Under the pieces are notes generated by a model, which saw nothing but the letters and a program-made list of their open reading frames with translations, did not search any database and was not told the DNA's origin. The position numbers were made by a program, and so were the translations under genes. A stretch of DNA of 64,000 nt from Aureococcus anophagefferens (Eukaryota; Sar; Pelagophyceae; Pelagomonadales; Pelagomonadaceae), in NCBI RefSeq assembly GCF_000186865.1, contig NW_008705571.1:28501-92500 (forward strand). Reading direction: 5' to 3'. Below are positions 27,395 to 36,604 of the stretch, piece after piece (the first letter of the stretch is position 1; the number at the start of each line of letters is the position of its first letter).

Positions 27395-28421
27395 TTAATT
27401 GTGCACGTACAGCGTCTGGGGGAGCTTCAGGACGCGCAGCCCGCGCCGGTCGAGCTCGGCCCGGACGGCCTGGACGTAGGCGAAGTCGGCCGCGTGGTGC
27501 CGCCATCCGAAGCCGACCGCGCGCGCGACGTCCGTGCGGACGGCGACGGCGCCGACGTCGAGCATGCCCGACTCGTCGATCGTCGCGTCGATGTGGCCCG
27601 CGTAGGGCGGCAGGGACCGGGGCCGGCCGCCGCCGACGGCCGACGGCCCCGCGCTCCGCGCCTCCGCGGCCATCGCGCGCGCGAGGAGGTCGGCGACGCA
27701 GCCGGCGTCGTCGCAGCCGCCGCCGGACGCGAGGCCCGCCGACGCGACCTACGATCACGCGTCGGCGCGGCGGCCCGCCTCCGGGACGCGGGCGGACGCG
27801 CGAAGTCGCGCGCGACGGCGGCGACGTCGTCGTCGCGGCGGAAGCGGATCTCCTCGACGCGGCCGTCGAGCAGCGGCCGCAGGACGACGACGTCGGCGTC
27901 GTCCGGCGGCGCCGCGCCCGCGCCGTACTCGCGCAGGGCGCGGTCGTACTCGGCGGCGGCGGCCTGCTCGCCCTGCGGCGGGGGCGGCGGTCTCGAGGCG
28001 CGCGGCGACGACGCGACGGCGGACGCGCCTTCATGTCCAGCAGGAAGTCGTGGTAGACGAGGCCGACGTCGGGGTGCGCCGCGATCGCCGCCGCGAGCGT
28101 CTCGACGTAGAGCGGCACGTAGTAGTTGTCGACGCCCGTGAGCACGGTCCACGGCGGCGGCGACGCGTCCGCGTGCAGCCCGACCTCGCGCGGCGTGTGG
28201 CCGTGGTCGCCGTAGGCCCGGTCCGTCGCCAGGAAGCGCAGCGCCTCCTCGCGGGCGTAGCGCCGCACGACGGCGTCGGCGCGCGCGTCCGGGCCGTCGC
28301 TCACGATCGTCAGGCGCCAGGCGCCGCTCGTCTGCGCGCGGAAGCAGTTGACCATGACCTCGATGGACGCGTTCGGCATGGCCGCGTGCGTCGGCGCGAT
28401 GACTTGTAGTAGCGGCGGCAT
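27395..28421 (-). CDS. GT-A (family 2-like) glycosyltransferase
   Basis: Three exons, 28421-28029, 27972-27802 and 27748-27395, give 305 residues. Exon 1 shows a GT2 nucleotide-sugar fold: VIAPTHAAMPNASIEVMVNC, WRLTIVSDGPDARADAVVRR, then WTVLTGVDNYYVPLYVETLA (DxD-like position reads GVDN) and VGLVYHDFLLDMK. Exon 3 has IDATIDESGMLDVGAVAVRT and a helical end closing with LPQTLYVHN. Both introns are 53-56 nt, start GCGCGTCC and end CGCAG or CGTAG; with them removed all three exons are in frame. The substrate is unknown. No membrane anchor is visible, so cytosolic or peripheral. It is divergent from Orai-like 2 (282 bp). Confidence 0.72.
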
Positions 28422-28703
28422 GGCGAGCTTTTAAGCGGTGTATAGCATCGAGAAGCGGGCTGCCCGAGCGCCCATCATGCGCCGTTCGTGGGGTGCAAGG
28501 TCGGAGGTTTCGCCGATGTTTCGCTGGCGCCTCGTCGCTGCTGGTCGACGCGTCGTTTGTGTGGGTCGCGACGAAGCGTTGCTGCCCGCGGGACCGCCTC
28601 TCGCGTGCGCCGTCGCAGCTCTCCGTCTTCTCCCCTGCCGCGCCGTCGCGCAGCTCTCCCGTCCTCTCCCCGACAACGCGCGCGACCGAGGAAAAGAGGC
28701 ACC

Positions 28704-29381
28704 ATGCTCGCGGCGGACAAGCTCCTGCTCCAGTCGTCCATCCGGCAGAACAGCATCGCGCTCAAGGAGAAGGAGTTCAACCTGCACCACGGGAACTTCA
28801 ACGCCGTCGGGACGCAGGCGGCGGTGCTCGCCGGGTTCACGGTGACGGCGTTCATCGAGTTCGACTGCCCGGCGGACACGAACCGCGTGGTCAAGTTCCT
28901 CTACTACATCTCGTCCATCGTCTCCCTGTCGGCGAACATTCTGTGCGTCGCGAACACGACGTTCCTGTCGGTGTGGGGCACGGGCCTGGCCATGCGCGGG
29001 CCCGACGGCTCGATGGTCCGGGCCGTCGACGGCATGTACCAGCTGCGGCGCAACGTGTTCAGCCTCTTCGGCGTGGGCATGATGGCGCTCCTCGTGACGG
29101 CCGTCTTCGGGTCCTGGATCCTGATGGCGCCCGAGGCCGCGGCGGCGTCGACGCTGATCCTGTCCTACAGCATCTACCTCACGTGGCGCGCGTACCTGTC
29201 GATCACGCACATGTTCCACTTCAACGAGGACGACGCGGTCAACTTCGACGACCTCCTGGACGCGACGCAGACGTTGATCCCCAAGACGCCGCCGGCCGCC
29301 TGGTCCGACAGCGTCGTCGAGCGACGAGCCGCGTCGTCGCCCACGACCCTCGGCAAGGGCCGCGGCGCGGAGATCGTCTGA
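28704..29381 (+). CDS. Orai-like calcium channel, paralog 2
   Basis: 225 residues, about half identical by eye to the gene at 11471 over 150 residues, including the whole N-terminus (MLAADKLLL...LKEKEF.LHH.NF). TM1 is TQAAVLAGFTVTAFIEFDCP, with the Orai pore glutamate at E52 and the GF pair. Four helices at the same positions as paralog 1, and LAMRGPDGSMVRAVDGMYQL between helices 2 and 3. It has a longer cytosolic tail (NEDDAVNFDDLLDATQ) with acidic residues that could serve a regulatory role. 17 kb from its paralog, same strand; an older duplication rather than a recent one. Confidence 0.6.
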   Translation: MLAADKLLLQSSIRQNSIALKEKEFNLHHGNFNAVGTQAAVLAGFTVTAFIEFDCPADTNRVVKFLYYISSIVSLSANILCVANTTFLSVWGTGLAMRGPDGSMVRAVDGMYQLRRNVFSLFGVGMMALLVTAVFGSWILMAPEAAAASTLILSYSIYLTWRAYLSITHMFHFNEDDAVNFDDLLDATQTLIPKTPPAAWSDSVVERRAASSPTTLGKGRGAEIV

Positions 29382-29425
29382 AGGTGGCGCGCGGCATTTC
29401 TAATTACCCTGTATCCAAAATTAGA

Positions 29426-31615
29426 TCAGTAGGACGGGGGCCCGTGGTCGTAGGTCGTGCCCGCGTCCTCCATCATGGCGCGCGCGACGAAGCGGCAGAC
29501 CTCCGCGCCGTAGAACTCCTCCTCGGGCATCTCCGTCTTGCCGTCGTAGTACATGACGCGGCGGCTGCCGTCGGAGTAGGCGCAGTAGAGGCGCTCGGCG
29601 GAGGCGCGGTGGACGTCGTGCTTGCCGATGACGTGGAGGGACGGGAACTCGAGGCGGCTCCGGGAGAAGAGCGTCTGGACCTTGCCGTGGCGGTCCGCGC
29701 CGTACTTGAGCTTGTAGCCCAGGTCCGCCGGCGACGCCTCCGGCGGCGCCTTCTTGAGCAGGCGCCGGAGCTCGATGGCGATGGCCTGGCCCATGGCGTC
29801 GAGCTGGTCCGCCCACCCGAACTCGGAGCCGCCGACGAGGCACGCCGCGATGGGCATGAACCAGACGCTGTAGGGCATGACGTAGTGGCTCCGGTCGCGC
29901 ATGGACCGCGGGAAGCCCGACCCCTCGTCGCCGCAGCCCTTGAGCGCGTCGTGCATGTGGCCCGACCCGCACATGGCCCAGAAGATGGTCATGAGGTCCG
30001 CGGCCTGGCCGTGCGCGACGCAGAACCGGCAGCCGTTGAGCGCGCGCTCGCGCCACTTGACGCCGTCCGTGCTCAGAAAATGGATGAGGGTGCACAGACC
30101 CTCGGCGACGCCCCGGTACTCGTAGCGGAGCTTCGTCGGCGGCGGCGGCGCCGGGGCCCCGCCGGCGGCCCCGGCGGCCGGCGCCGCGTCGCCGACCGCC
30201 GCGCCGGCCGCCGCGCCGTCCCCGGCCGCCGCACGCTCCGTCGCGTCCGGCGCGCCCTCCGTCGCGTCGTCGTCGACGTCGTCGGGCCCCGCGGGCCCCG
30301 CGGCGTCCGGCGCCGGCCGCGAGATCACCGCCTCGTCGTCGTCGTCCGCGTCCGTGATCAGGCGGTGCGCGAGCCAGGCCTGGCCGACGCAGTTCGGCGC
30401 GACGCCGTCGCGCGGCGGCGGCTCGAGGCCGTCGAGCGCGTCCTCGTCGATGACGTAGCGGTCGCCCCGCAGCACGTACTGGCCGTCGAAGACGCGCACG
30501 TCGCCCTCGGCGAAGACGAGGGTCATCTGGTGGTGGCGCCGCATGTACGCCGCGATGCCGCCCATGTCCCGCGCGGAGAACGCCTCCGCGTGCGTGCCCG
30601 CGTCGTGGAGGCACGCGCACCGGATCGGGTTGCGGCGGCACGTGCCGTCGCCGTTCAGCTGGTCCGGCACGATGTTCGGGGGCTTCTTCATCTTCTCCGG
30701 GTCGTTCAAGCGGTAGCGCCGCGCGCAGACGTTGTCCGCCTCGAGCGCCGCGAGGGGCACCCAGCCCTCGCAGGGCGCGGAGATGCGCGCCCAGTTCGCG
30801 GCCCGCGCGTCCAACGCCTCGTTGGAGTCGCCGACGTGGAGCCCCGCGGGCGCGAACTCGACGACCGTGACCTTGCCGCGCGCCCGGCGCACGGTGCCCA
30901 CGACCGCTCCGTCGGGCGACGGCGCGGCGCGCACGCTGAGGAAGTCGGCCTTGAGCTTCTTCGCGCGCTCCAGGGCCTGGGCCTCCTGGGCCTTCTGGCG
31001 CGCGGCCGTGTCGACCGACGCGTCCGTGACGTCCGCGATGGCCACGAGCGCGCGCGCGTCGGCCGCGTCCTTCGGCGCGTCGCACTCGGCCAGCAGCTTC
31101 AGCGAGCACCAGCCCTGGAGCGGCTTGCGGAGGTAGCAGCGCACGGAGCCCTTCGTCGTGTCCTCGGCGTAGGACTTGGGCGTGTCGAGCACCGCGACCT
31201 TGGTGCCGCGCCGGAGCTCGTCGACGAGCGGCGTGTTCAGGTTCGCGCCCCGCCGGATCGTCGCGCCGGCCTTGCCGATGACGACGTACCACTGCCAGGA
31301 GCCCGCGCCGCCGTCGGCGTAGACGACCTCCTGCGCGGGCGCCGGCGCGGCGGCGTCGGGCGCGTCCGGGGCCATGATCGCGCTCCAGAGGCCGCCGGCG
31401 TCGTCGGCGAGCTCGTCGCCGTCCGTCGCGGGGCCCGGCGCCTCGAGCGCCGGGAAGATGTCGGCGACGCCCGCGTCGCCCTCGACGACGACGTAGGTCT
31501 CGCTGAGCGTGCGCACCTTGATGTCCTCGCGGTTGATGCCGCTCTTCCCGCCGTCGAGCTCCTTGAGCCAGGCCGGCGCCTCGTAGACCAGCGGGTCCGC
31601 GCTCGTCGAGGCCAT
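29426..31615 (-). CDS. SH3b-like repeat protein with FSH1-like hydrolase C-terminus
   Basis: 729 residues from ATG 31615 (ACCATGG context). Residues 100-390 contain at least two bacterial-type SH3-like units: GATIRRGANLNTPLVDELRR ending CYLRKPLQGWCSL, and ADFLSVRAAPSPDGAVVGTV ending ISAPCEGWVPL. A WW-like or cysteine-bearing segment follows (CRRNPIRCACLHD), then an Ala/Pro/Asp-rich linker. Residues 560-720 resemble the FSH1/OVCA2 serine hydrolase family in its order (FCVAHGQAADLMTIFWAMCG, SVWFMPIAACLVGGSEFGWA, FPSLHVIGKHDVHRASAERL), though a clean GxSxG is not seen. The function is uncertain. It shares a 216-bp divergent promoter with the Sec5-like gene. Confidence 0.5.
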   Translation of the reverse strand: MASTSADPLVYEAPAWLKELDGGKSGINREDIKVRTLSETYVVVEGDAGVADIFPALEAPGPATDGDELADDAGGLWSAIMAPDAPDAAAPAPAQEVVYADGGAGSWQWYVVIGKAGATIRRGANLNTPLVDELRRGTKVAVLDTPKSYAEDTTKGSVRCYLRKPLQGWCSLKLLAECDAPKDAADARALVAIADVTDASVDTAARQKAQEAQALERAKKLKADFLSVRAAPSPDGAVVGTVRRARGKVTVVEFAPAGLHVGDSNEALDARAANWARISAPCEGWVPLAALEADNVCARRYRLNDPEKMKKPPNIVPDQLNGDGTCRRNPIRCACLHDAGTHAEAFSARDMGGIAAYMRRHHQMTLVFAEGDVRVFDGQYVLRGDRYVIDEDALDGLEPPPRDGVAPNCVGQAWLAHRLITDADDDDEAVISRPAPDAAGPAGPDDVDDDATEGAPDATERAAAGDGAAAGAAVGDAAPAAGAAGGAPAPPPPTKLRYEYRGVAEGLCTLIHFLSTDGVKWRERALNGCRFCVAHGQAADLMTIFWAMCGSGHMHDALKGCGDEGSGFPRSMRDRSHYVMPYSVWFMPIAACLVGGSEFGWADQLDAMGQAIAIELRRLLKKAPPEASPADLGYKLKYGADRHGKVQTLFSRSRLEFPSLHVIGKHDVHRASAERLYCAYSDGSRRVMYYDGKTEMPEEEFYGAEVCRFVARAMMEDAGTTYDHGPPSY

Positions 31616-31831
31616 GGTGGTCTCGGTGGCTGGTTCTTGCGGTGGCGTTGCGGCTGCCCGAGGATCGTTTCCTGTTGCGTCCGACGGCGCGCCGCGGCCA
31701 GCGACGACGTCGAAGAGGACTTTGTCGCACTGGCTGGGGCTGGCCACGGCTTGACTGTGGTAATTCTGCGATTGTTGCAGCTCAACATGTCGCATTTATA
31801 GGGCCGATGTGCTGAGTTCTCGACGAGCACC

Positions 31832-32806
31832 ATGCCCCGCCCCAAGTCCAACGCGTGGGTGAAGAAGGCGAAGAAGGCGGTGAAGAAGCCCAAGGTCGAG
31901 ATCCAGGAGCCGGAGGAGGACGTCGAGCTCCAGGAGGAGGCGTCGCGGGCCCTGTCGCGGCGCGTCGCCGAGGAGCGCGCGCGCGCCAAGCTCGCGGCCC
32001 GCGCCGCGGAGGCCAAGGAGGCGGAGACGGACGAGGAGCGCTTCTCCTTCGCGCCGCATCCCGTGACCTGGGCCGAGGCGGCGGCGCTCGACGGCGGCGA
32101 CGGCTGGTGCGGCGGCGCGGACGACGACGACGCGGCGCTCGCGCTCGGCGCCGAGGCCGGCGGCGGCGAGGCGGACCCGCTGGGCCTGAACGCCGAGCCC
32201 GCGTCGCCGCGGCGCGGCGCGGGACACGCGGCGCTCGCGCACGCCAAGGACTTTGACGCGGTCGCGTACCTCAACGGCGCGCACGGCGCGGCGTCGTTCG
32301 CGCAGCTCGAGGCGGGCTGGGCGACGCTCAAGGCGCGCTTGGGCACGCAGGAGCGCAAGGTGCGCGGCGTCGTGCGCGAGAATTTGGCGACGTTCCTGCG
32401 GTCCGCGGCGCGGCTCGAGCGCTTCGCGCGCGCGCTCGAGCGCCTCGCGCGCGGGCCCGGGTCCTCGACCGCCGCGGACGACCGGCCGGCGGCGGCGCTC
32501 GCCGTCGAGGCCCAGGGCCAGGTCGCGACCCACTTCGGGTCGCTGCTCGGCGAGGTCGACGCCGCGCGCGACGCGGAGGACGCGCTCGCCGCGTTCCGCT
32601 GCGCCGCGCCGCTCCTCGACTTCAGGGCGAAGCGCGACGCGGCCCTCGCCGCGGGCGACCGCGGCGAGGCGGACCGGCTCCGCGCGCGCGCCGCGGCGCT
32701 GCGAGCCGCGACGGACCGCCTCGCGCGCGGCGAGGACGCGTCGCCCGTCGCGGCGCTGCTCCACGGCGCCGCGCGCGCGCTCGCCGCCGACGACCCTACG
32801 CGGTAA
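31832..32806 (+). CDS. exocyst Sec5 N-terminal-domain protein, short form
   Basis: 324 residues. A basic start (KSNAWVKKAKKAVKKPK), acidic helix, then at about 145-320 a stretch typical of the Sec5/EXOC2 N-terminal vesicle-tethering region: DFDAVAYLNGAHGAASFAQLE, TLKARLGTQERKVRGVVREN, ATFLRSAARLERFARALERL. Canonical Sec5 is about 900 residues or more; here the frame stops in TAA at 32806 and only 86 bp remain before the myosin stop. So the C-terminal CATCHR rods are absent: either a truncated paralog, a separately encoded half, or a missed downstream intron (no plausible exon fits in the 86 bp). Confidence 0.6.
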   Translation: MPRPKSNAWVKKAKKAVKKPKVEIQEPEEDVELQEEASRALSRRVAEERARAKLAARAAEAKEAETDEERFSFAPHPVTWAEAAALDGGDGWCGGADDDDAALALGAEAGGGEADPLGLNAEPASPRRGAGHAALAHAKDFDAVAYLNGAHGAASFAQLEAGWATLKARLGTQERKVRGVVRENLATFLRSAARLERFARALERLARGPGSSTAADDRPAAALAVEAQGQVATHFGSLLGEVDAARDAEDALAAFRCAAPLLDFRAKRDAALAAGDRGEADRLRARAAALRAATDRLARGEDASPVAALLHGAARALAADDPTR

Positions 32807-32892
32807 TGTTTTAAAACGGGGGGTCTCGGGGTCGGCTCGACGCGGCGAAAGCGCGGAGCGACGGTCGCGCCCCGCCTGGTCGCTCCGCGCGC

Positions 32893-35800
32893 CTACCAGG
32901 CCGCGGGCTCGACGACGAATGTGTCGCCGACGCGCTTGATCTTGGACGGCCGCGCGTGGACCATCCTCCAGGACACGACGGCCGCGCCGTGCTTGACGAT
33001 GTAGAGCGTGCGGAAGACGGAGTCGGCGAGCTTCTTCGTGCCCAGGACGACGGCCAGCTCGTTCTCGTGGACGACCTTGCCGTCCTTGACGCGCTTCGCG
33101 GGGATGAAGATCGACTTGGGCACGTCCGTCTGCGCGTTCGCGTCCTTGGACTTTGGGAAGATCGTCGACCCGGCCCAGCCCTTGGTGATGGCCGTGACGT
33201 CCCCGAGGGGCACGAGGTGCTTCTCCGAGTTGAACATGGACCGCGCCTTCGTCGCGAGGCTGCCGTCGACGATGCTCAGCGTGTCGTCCTCGCCGTGGCT
33301 CGGCTTCAGCAGCGACCCCTTGACGTGGCGCACGACGGGGATGCCCGCCTCGGAGTCCAGCAGCGCCTTCGTCGCGTCGAAGTCCGACCGCTCCCGCGCC
33401 GCGAGGCGCTTGCAGGCGACGAAGGACCGGACCATGGGCTGCAACACCCGCGCGTACGCGTGGTCGCGGACGCGCCGCATCGCGGCCTTGCACTTGTCCA
33501 CGAGGGCCTTGTCCAGGAGGCCGCGCGTCGCGTAGCCCCGCGCGACGCGCGCGATCTTGTTCGCCCAGTAGCGCGGGGGCTTGCCCCGGAACTGCTTCTT
33601 CATGCCCTTGACGACCTTGTAGTCGAGGTAGGACCGCGCCTGCGACTGCATGAGCTGGTTCGCCGCGTAGGCCTTCTCCTTGGCCTTGACGGCGAGGCGC
33701 GCGCGCGCCCGGGCCGCGAGCCGCGTGGCCTTGGCCTTGCAGAACGCGAGGTAGTTCTTCGCCCTCTTCATGCGCGCGGGGCCGGCGAGGAAGTGGGACA
33801 CGACGCGCGCGAGGCACGCGTTGCGCCGGCCCTCGAGCGCGAAGATGGCCCGCGGCTCCTTGATGAAGATCTTCGTCTTGCCGAGCACGTAGCCCGTCGT
33901 CTCCTCGAGCGGCGGCGGCGCGGCGCCCGCGACGTGCTTGAGCCGCGGCGCGGGGTCCACGGCGGAGACGATGGCGACGGACGCGGCCCGGGCGTCGCCG
34001 GGGACGACGGGCCACGTCGCCGCGGACGTCATCTTGAAGCGCTCCGCGAAGGCGCCGTACTCCATGCGGAACGCGAAGCCCGCGCGGCGCACGCGGACCT
34101 GTGTGGAATTCAAATCTTCAACCCGACTTCAATGTGCGCATATGCGACAGTTTCGACGCAAGCTCTTCGGCTGTGCTTCGAGAACTCGACGAGAGCAATC
34201 GATTCATCCAAAAATCAGCCGAATCGACTTCGATTTGACCGAGCTAGAGAATTCTGAAGTTTGGTCAGGACCACCCAAACCAGTGGTTGAATTCCACACA
34301 GACGCGGACGTTCTCGACGAGGCCCAGGTACGTCACCTGGTGGTCGATGCGGTCCTCCACCGCTAGGCCGGGCTTCTTCTCGTCGTTGGGCTTGATGCAG
34401 CGGATGTAGTTGGGGTTGCACGCGTGGAGCGCGGCCATGAGCTCGTTGACCTGGCCCTTGAACTGCACGGACACGGACGGCGGCCGCTTCGCGCGCTCCT
34501 CGGCCGTGCGGCCGTCCTCGAAGAGCGCCTTGGGCAGGGCCGCGCCGCTCGAGTTCATCGTGTCGATGAGGTCGTTGAACATGCTGTCCGCGTTCTTGTC
34601 GAGGAAGTCGTCGGCCTTGTAGTCGACGTCGCCCGCGTAGTGCTTGATCGTGAACGTCGTCCGCAGGTTCAGGTTCGTCGACGGGTGGAAGTGGCCGCCG
34701 AACTTGCCCTTGAGCTGCTGGTCGAACTTGGTCATGAGCTTGGCCGTGTCCGCGCCCTTGAACGCGCCGGCCTCGTCCAGAAGCGCCAAAACGCCGAGCG
34801 TCGGCTTCTTCGCCTCGATGAGGTCGCAGACGACCTTGTTGTCGAAGTACTCGATGTCCTGCCAGGGCACGCCCTCGGCGGCGTACTCCTCCTGCTCCGC
34901 CTTGAGCGTGAGCTCGATGAAGTACTGCTGGAGCTTCTCGTTGACGTAGTTGATGCAGAACTGCTCGAAGCCGTTCGCGTCGAAGATCTCGAAGCCGAAG
35001 ATGTCGAGGATGCCGATGGACGTCGCCGCGTGCGCCGGCAGGATGGCCTGGTTGATCTGTCTCACGACCCAGTCGAAGAGGCGCTTGTACGTCTCCTTCG
35101 CGAGCGTGAGCGTCGTGAGGCGCGCCTCGGCCGCGTCGAGCCTGGGCAGGAAAAGGGTGCGAAATTCTCAATTTCAAAGGCTCCTTTCTCGGCCGCTTTC
35201 CACTCGTTTCGGCTGATTTTTGGACGAGCGATCATCTCTCGGAGCGCTCTCGAAGCGTGGATGCTTTTTCTAGAACGCGCGTGCGCGAAACACTCACATT
35301 GAAGCGACGTGGAATCACCCTTTTCCTGCCCTGCGTCGAGCGTCGACATCTGCACGGACGACCGGCCGCCGCGCTTGCTCAGCGTCCGCGACGTCAGCGC
35401 CGTGCCGAGGGCGCCCCCGGTCAGGCCCGCGAGCGTGGCGGCGCGCTCGAGCTTCGACGGGTCCTTGGCCGTCGCCGCGCGGTCGTCGCCGTGGTCCTCG
35501 AACTCGAGCTCGCCCAGCGCGAGCACGAAGGCGACGAGGCTCAACACCTCCCGCTCGTCCTCGGCGTCGTAGCCGATGCCCGCCAGCACGCTCGTCGTCG
35601 CGGCCTTCCAGAGCTCGAACTCCTTCGCGTCGTCGACCTTGGGGACGCGCTTGTCCTCGTTCATGAGGAACGCGTAGGCCGGCGGCGCGCCGAGGCCCGA
35701 CAGGGCCTCGCGGAGCTTGGCGTCGGCGCCCAACGTCAGCATGTGGAAGATGTGGAACCCGCGCTCGCCGGCGCCGTGGCCGACGATGCGCGACTTCTCC

Positions 35801-36396
35801 AGCAGGTAGTTGGACACCGTGCCGCCCTCGACGTCGCCCTTGAAGTCGAAGCTCAGCTCCATGTACTTGCCGAAGCGGCTCGAGTTGTCGTTGCGCACGG
35901 TCTGGGCGTTCCCGAAGGCCTCGAGCACGGGGTTGCTGTCCAGCAGCTGCTGCTTCGTCGCCTCGAGCGTCGCGCCGCCGCCGGAGATGATCGCGACGAA
36001 CTGCATGAGCTGCTTCGCCGTCTCCGTCTTGCCCGCGCCCGACTCGCCGGACACCAACACGCACTGGTTCTGGCGCTTGGACCGCATGCCCTTGAGCGCC
36101 TCCGCCGCGACGCTGTAGACGTGCGGCGTGACCTCGAGCGGCGTCTTGTCGTAGTAGAACCGCGCGACGCCGTCGCGGTAGATGGACCCCTGCTTCTCGA
36201 GGAGCTTGTAGGGATTCACGGCGATGAGCACGGGGCCGATGCACGTGTACATCTCGCCGCGGCGGTAGCGCGCGCTGAGCTCGGACGTGATGCCCTTGCT
36301 CGAGATCTCGTCGAGGAGCACGAGGTCGCTGATCTTCGTCGTGTCGCGCTGGAAGTCCTTCTCCTCGCCGGGGCTCAGCTTCGCGGAGGGCGCCAT
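32893..36396 (-). CDS. class I-like myosin heavy chain
   Basis: Three exons, 36396-35342, 35141-34310 and 34098-32893, give 1030 residues. Motor motifs in order: GEMYTCIGPVLIAVNPYKLL, P-loop GESGAGKTETAKQLM (about residue 115), switch I NDNSSRFGKYMEL, switch II DIFGFEIFDANGFEQFCIN, and actin-binding/converter FKGQVNELMAALHACNPNYI then RCIKPND. A neck with basic helical IQ-like repeats follows, then a tail ending AVVLGTKKLADSVFRTLYIV, which fits a lipid-binding TH1 domain of myosin I. It is a short-tailed actin motor at membranes. Both introns are introners of different families; removal restores MST-LDAAEARL and LLENVR-VRRAGF. Start ATG 36396 (MAPSAKLSPGEEKDF). Confidence 0.92.
34099..34301 (-). 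mobile_element. introner element, family A copy 2 (in myosin)
   Basis: 203 bp, gene-sense orientation. The perfect target duplication acgcggac lies at 34091-34098 and 34302-34309. Perfect 15-bp inverted ends CTGTGTGGAATTCAA and TTGAATTCCACACAG. On the gene strand the duplication reads GTCCGCGT and gives the GT donor; CACAG at the element end is the acceptor. The whole intron is 34099-34309. Confidence 0.95.
35142..35333 (+). mobile_element. introner element, family B copy 2 (in myosin, antisense)
   Basis: 192 bp. Target duplication cgtcgagc at 35134-35141 and 35334-35341. Ends CTGGGCAGGAAAAGGGTG and CACCCTTTTCCTGCCCTG are inverted with one mismatch in 18. The internal core runs opposite to the gene, unlike the other five copies. 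The gene-sense donor is GC (GCTCGACG) and the acceptor CCCAG; the intron is 35142-35341. Confidence 0.93.
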
Positions 36397-36604
36397 GGCG
36401 TCTCGTCGGGCGGACCCGCCTCCTCGGTCGCGCCCGGCTGCGCGAGCTTGTTGGCCGCGGTGTTCTCCAAGCCGGGGGCAGCGTCTGGCTGCCACACAGG
36501 ATGCTGTGGACAGTTTCTCTAAAGTGCCCTGTCAACCTCAATGGTTTGAAAGCGCGGGCTTGCACTGTGCGATAGAACCGCTGCGCGCCTCGAAGTCACC
36601 ATAG

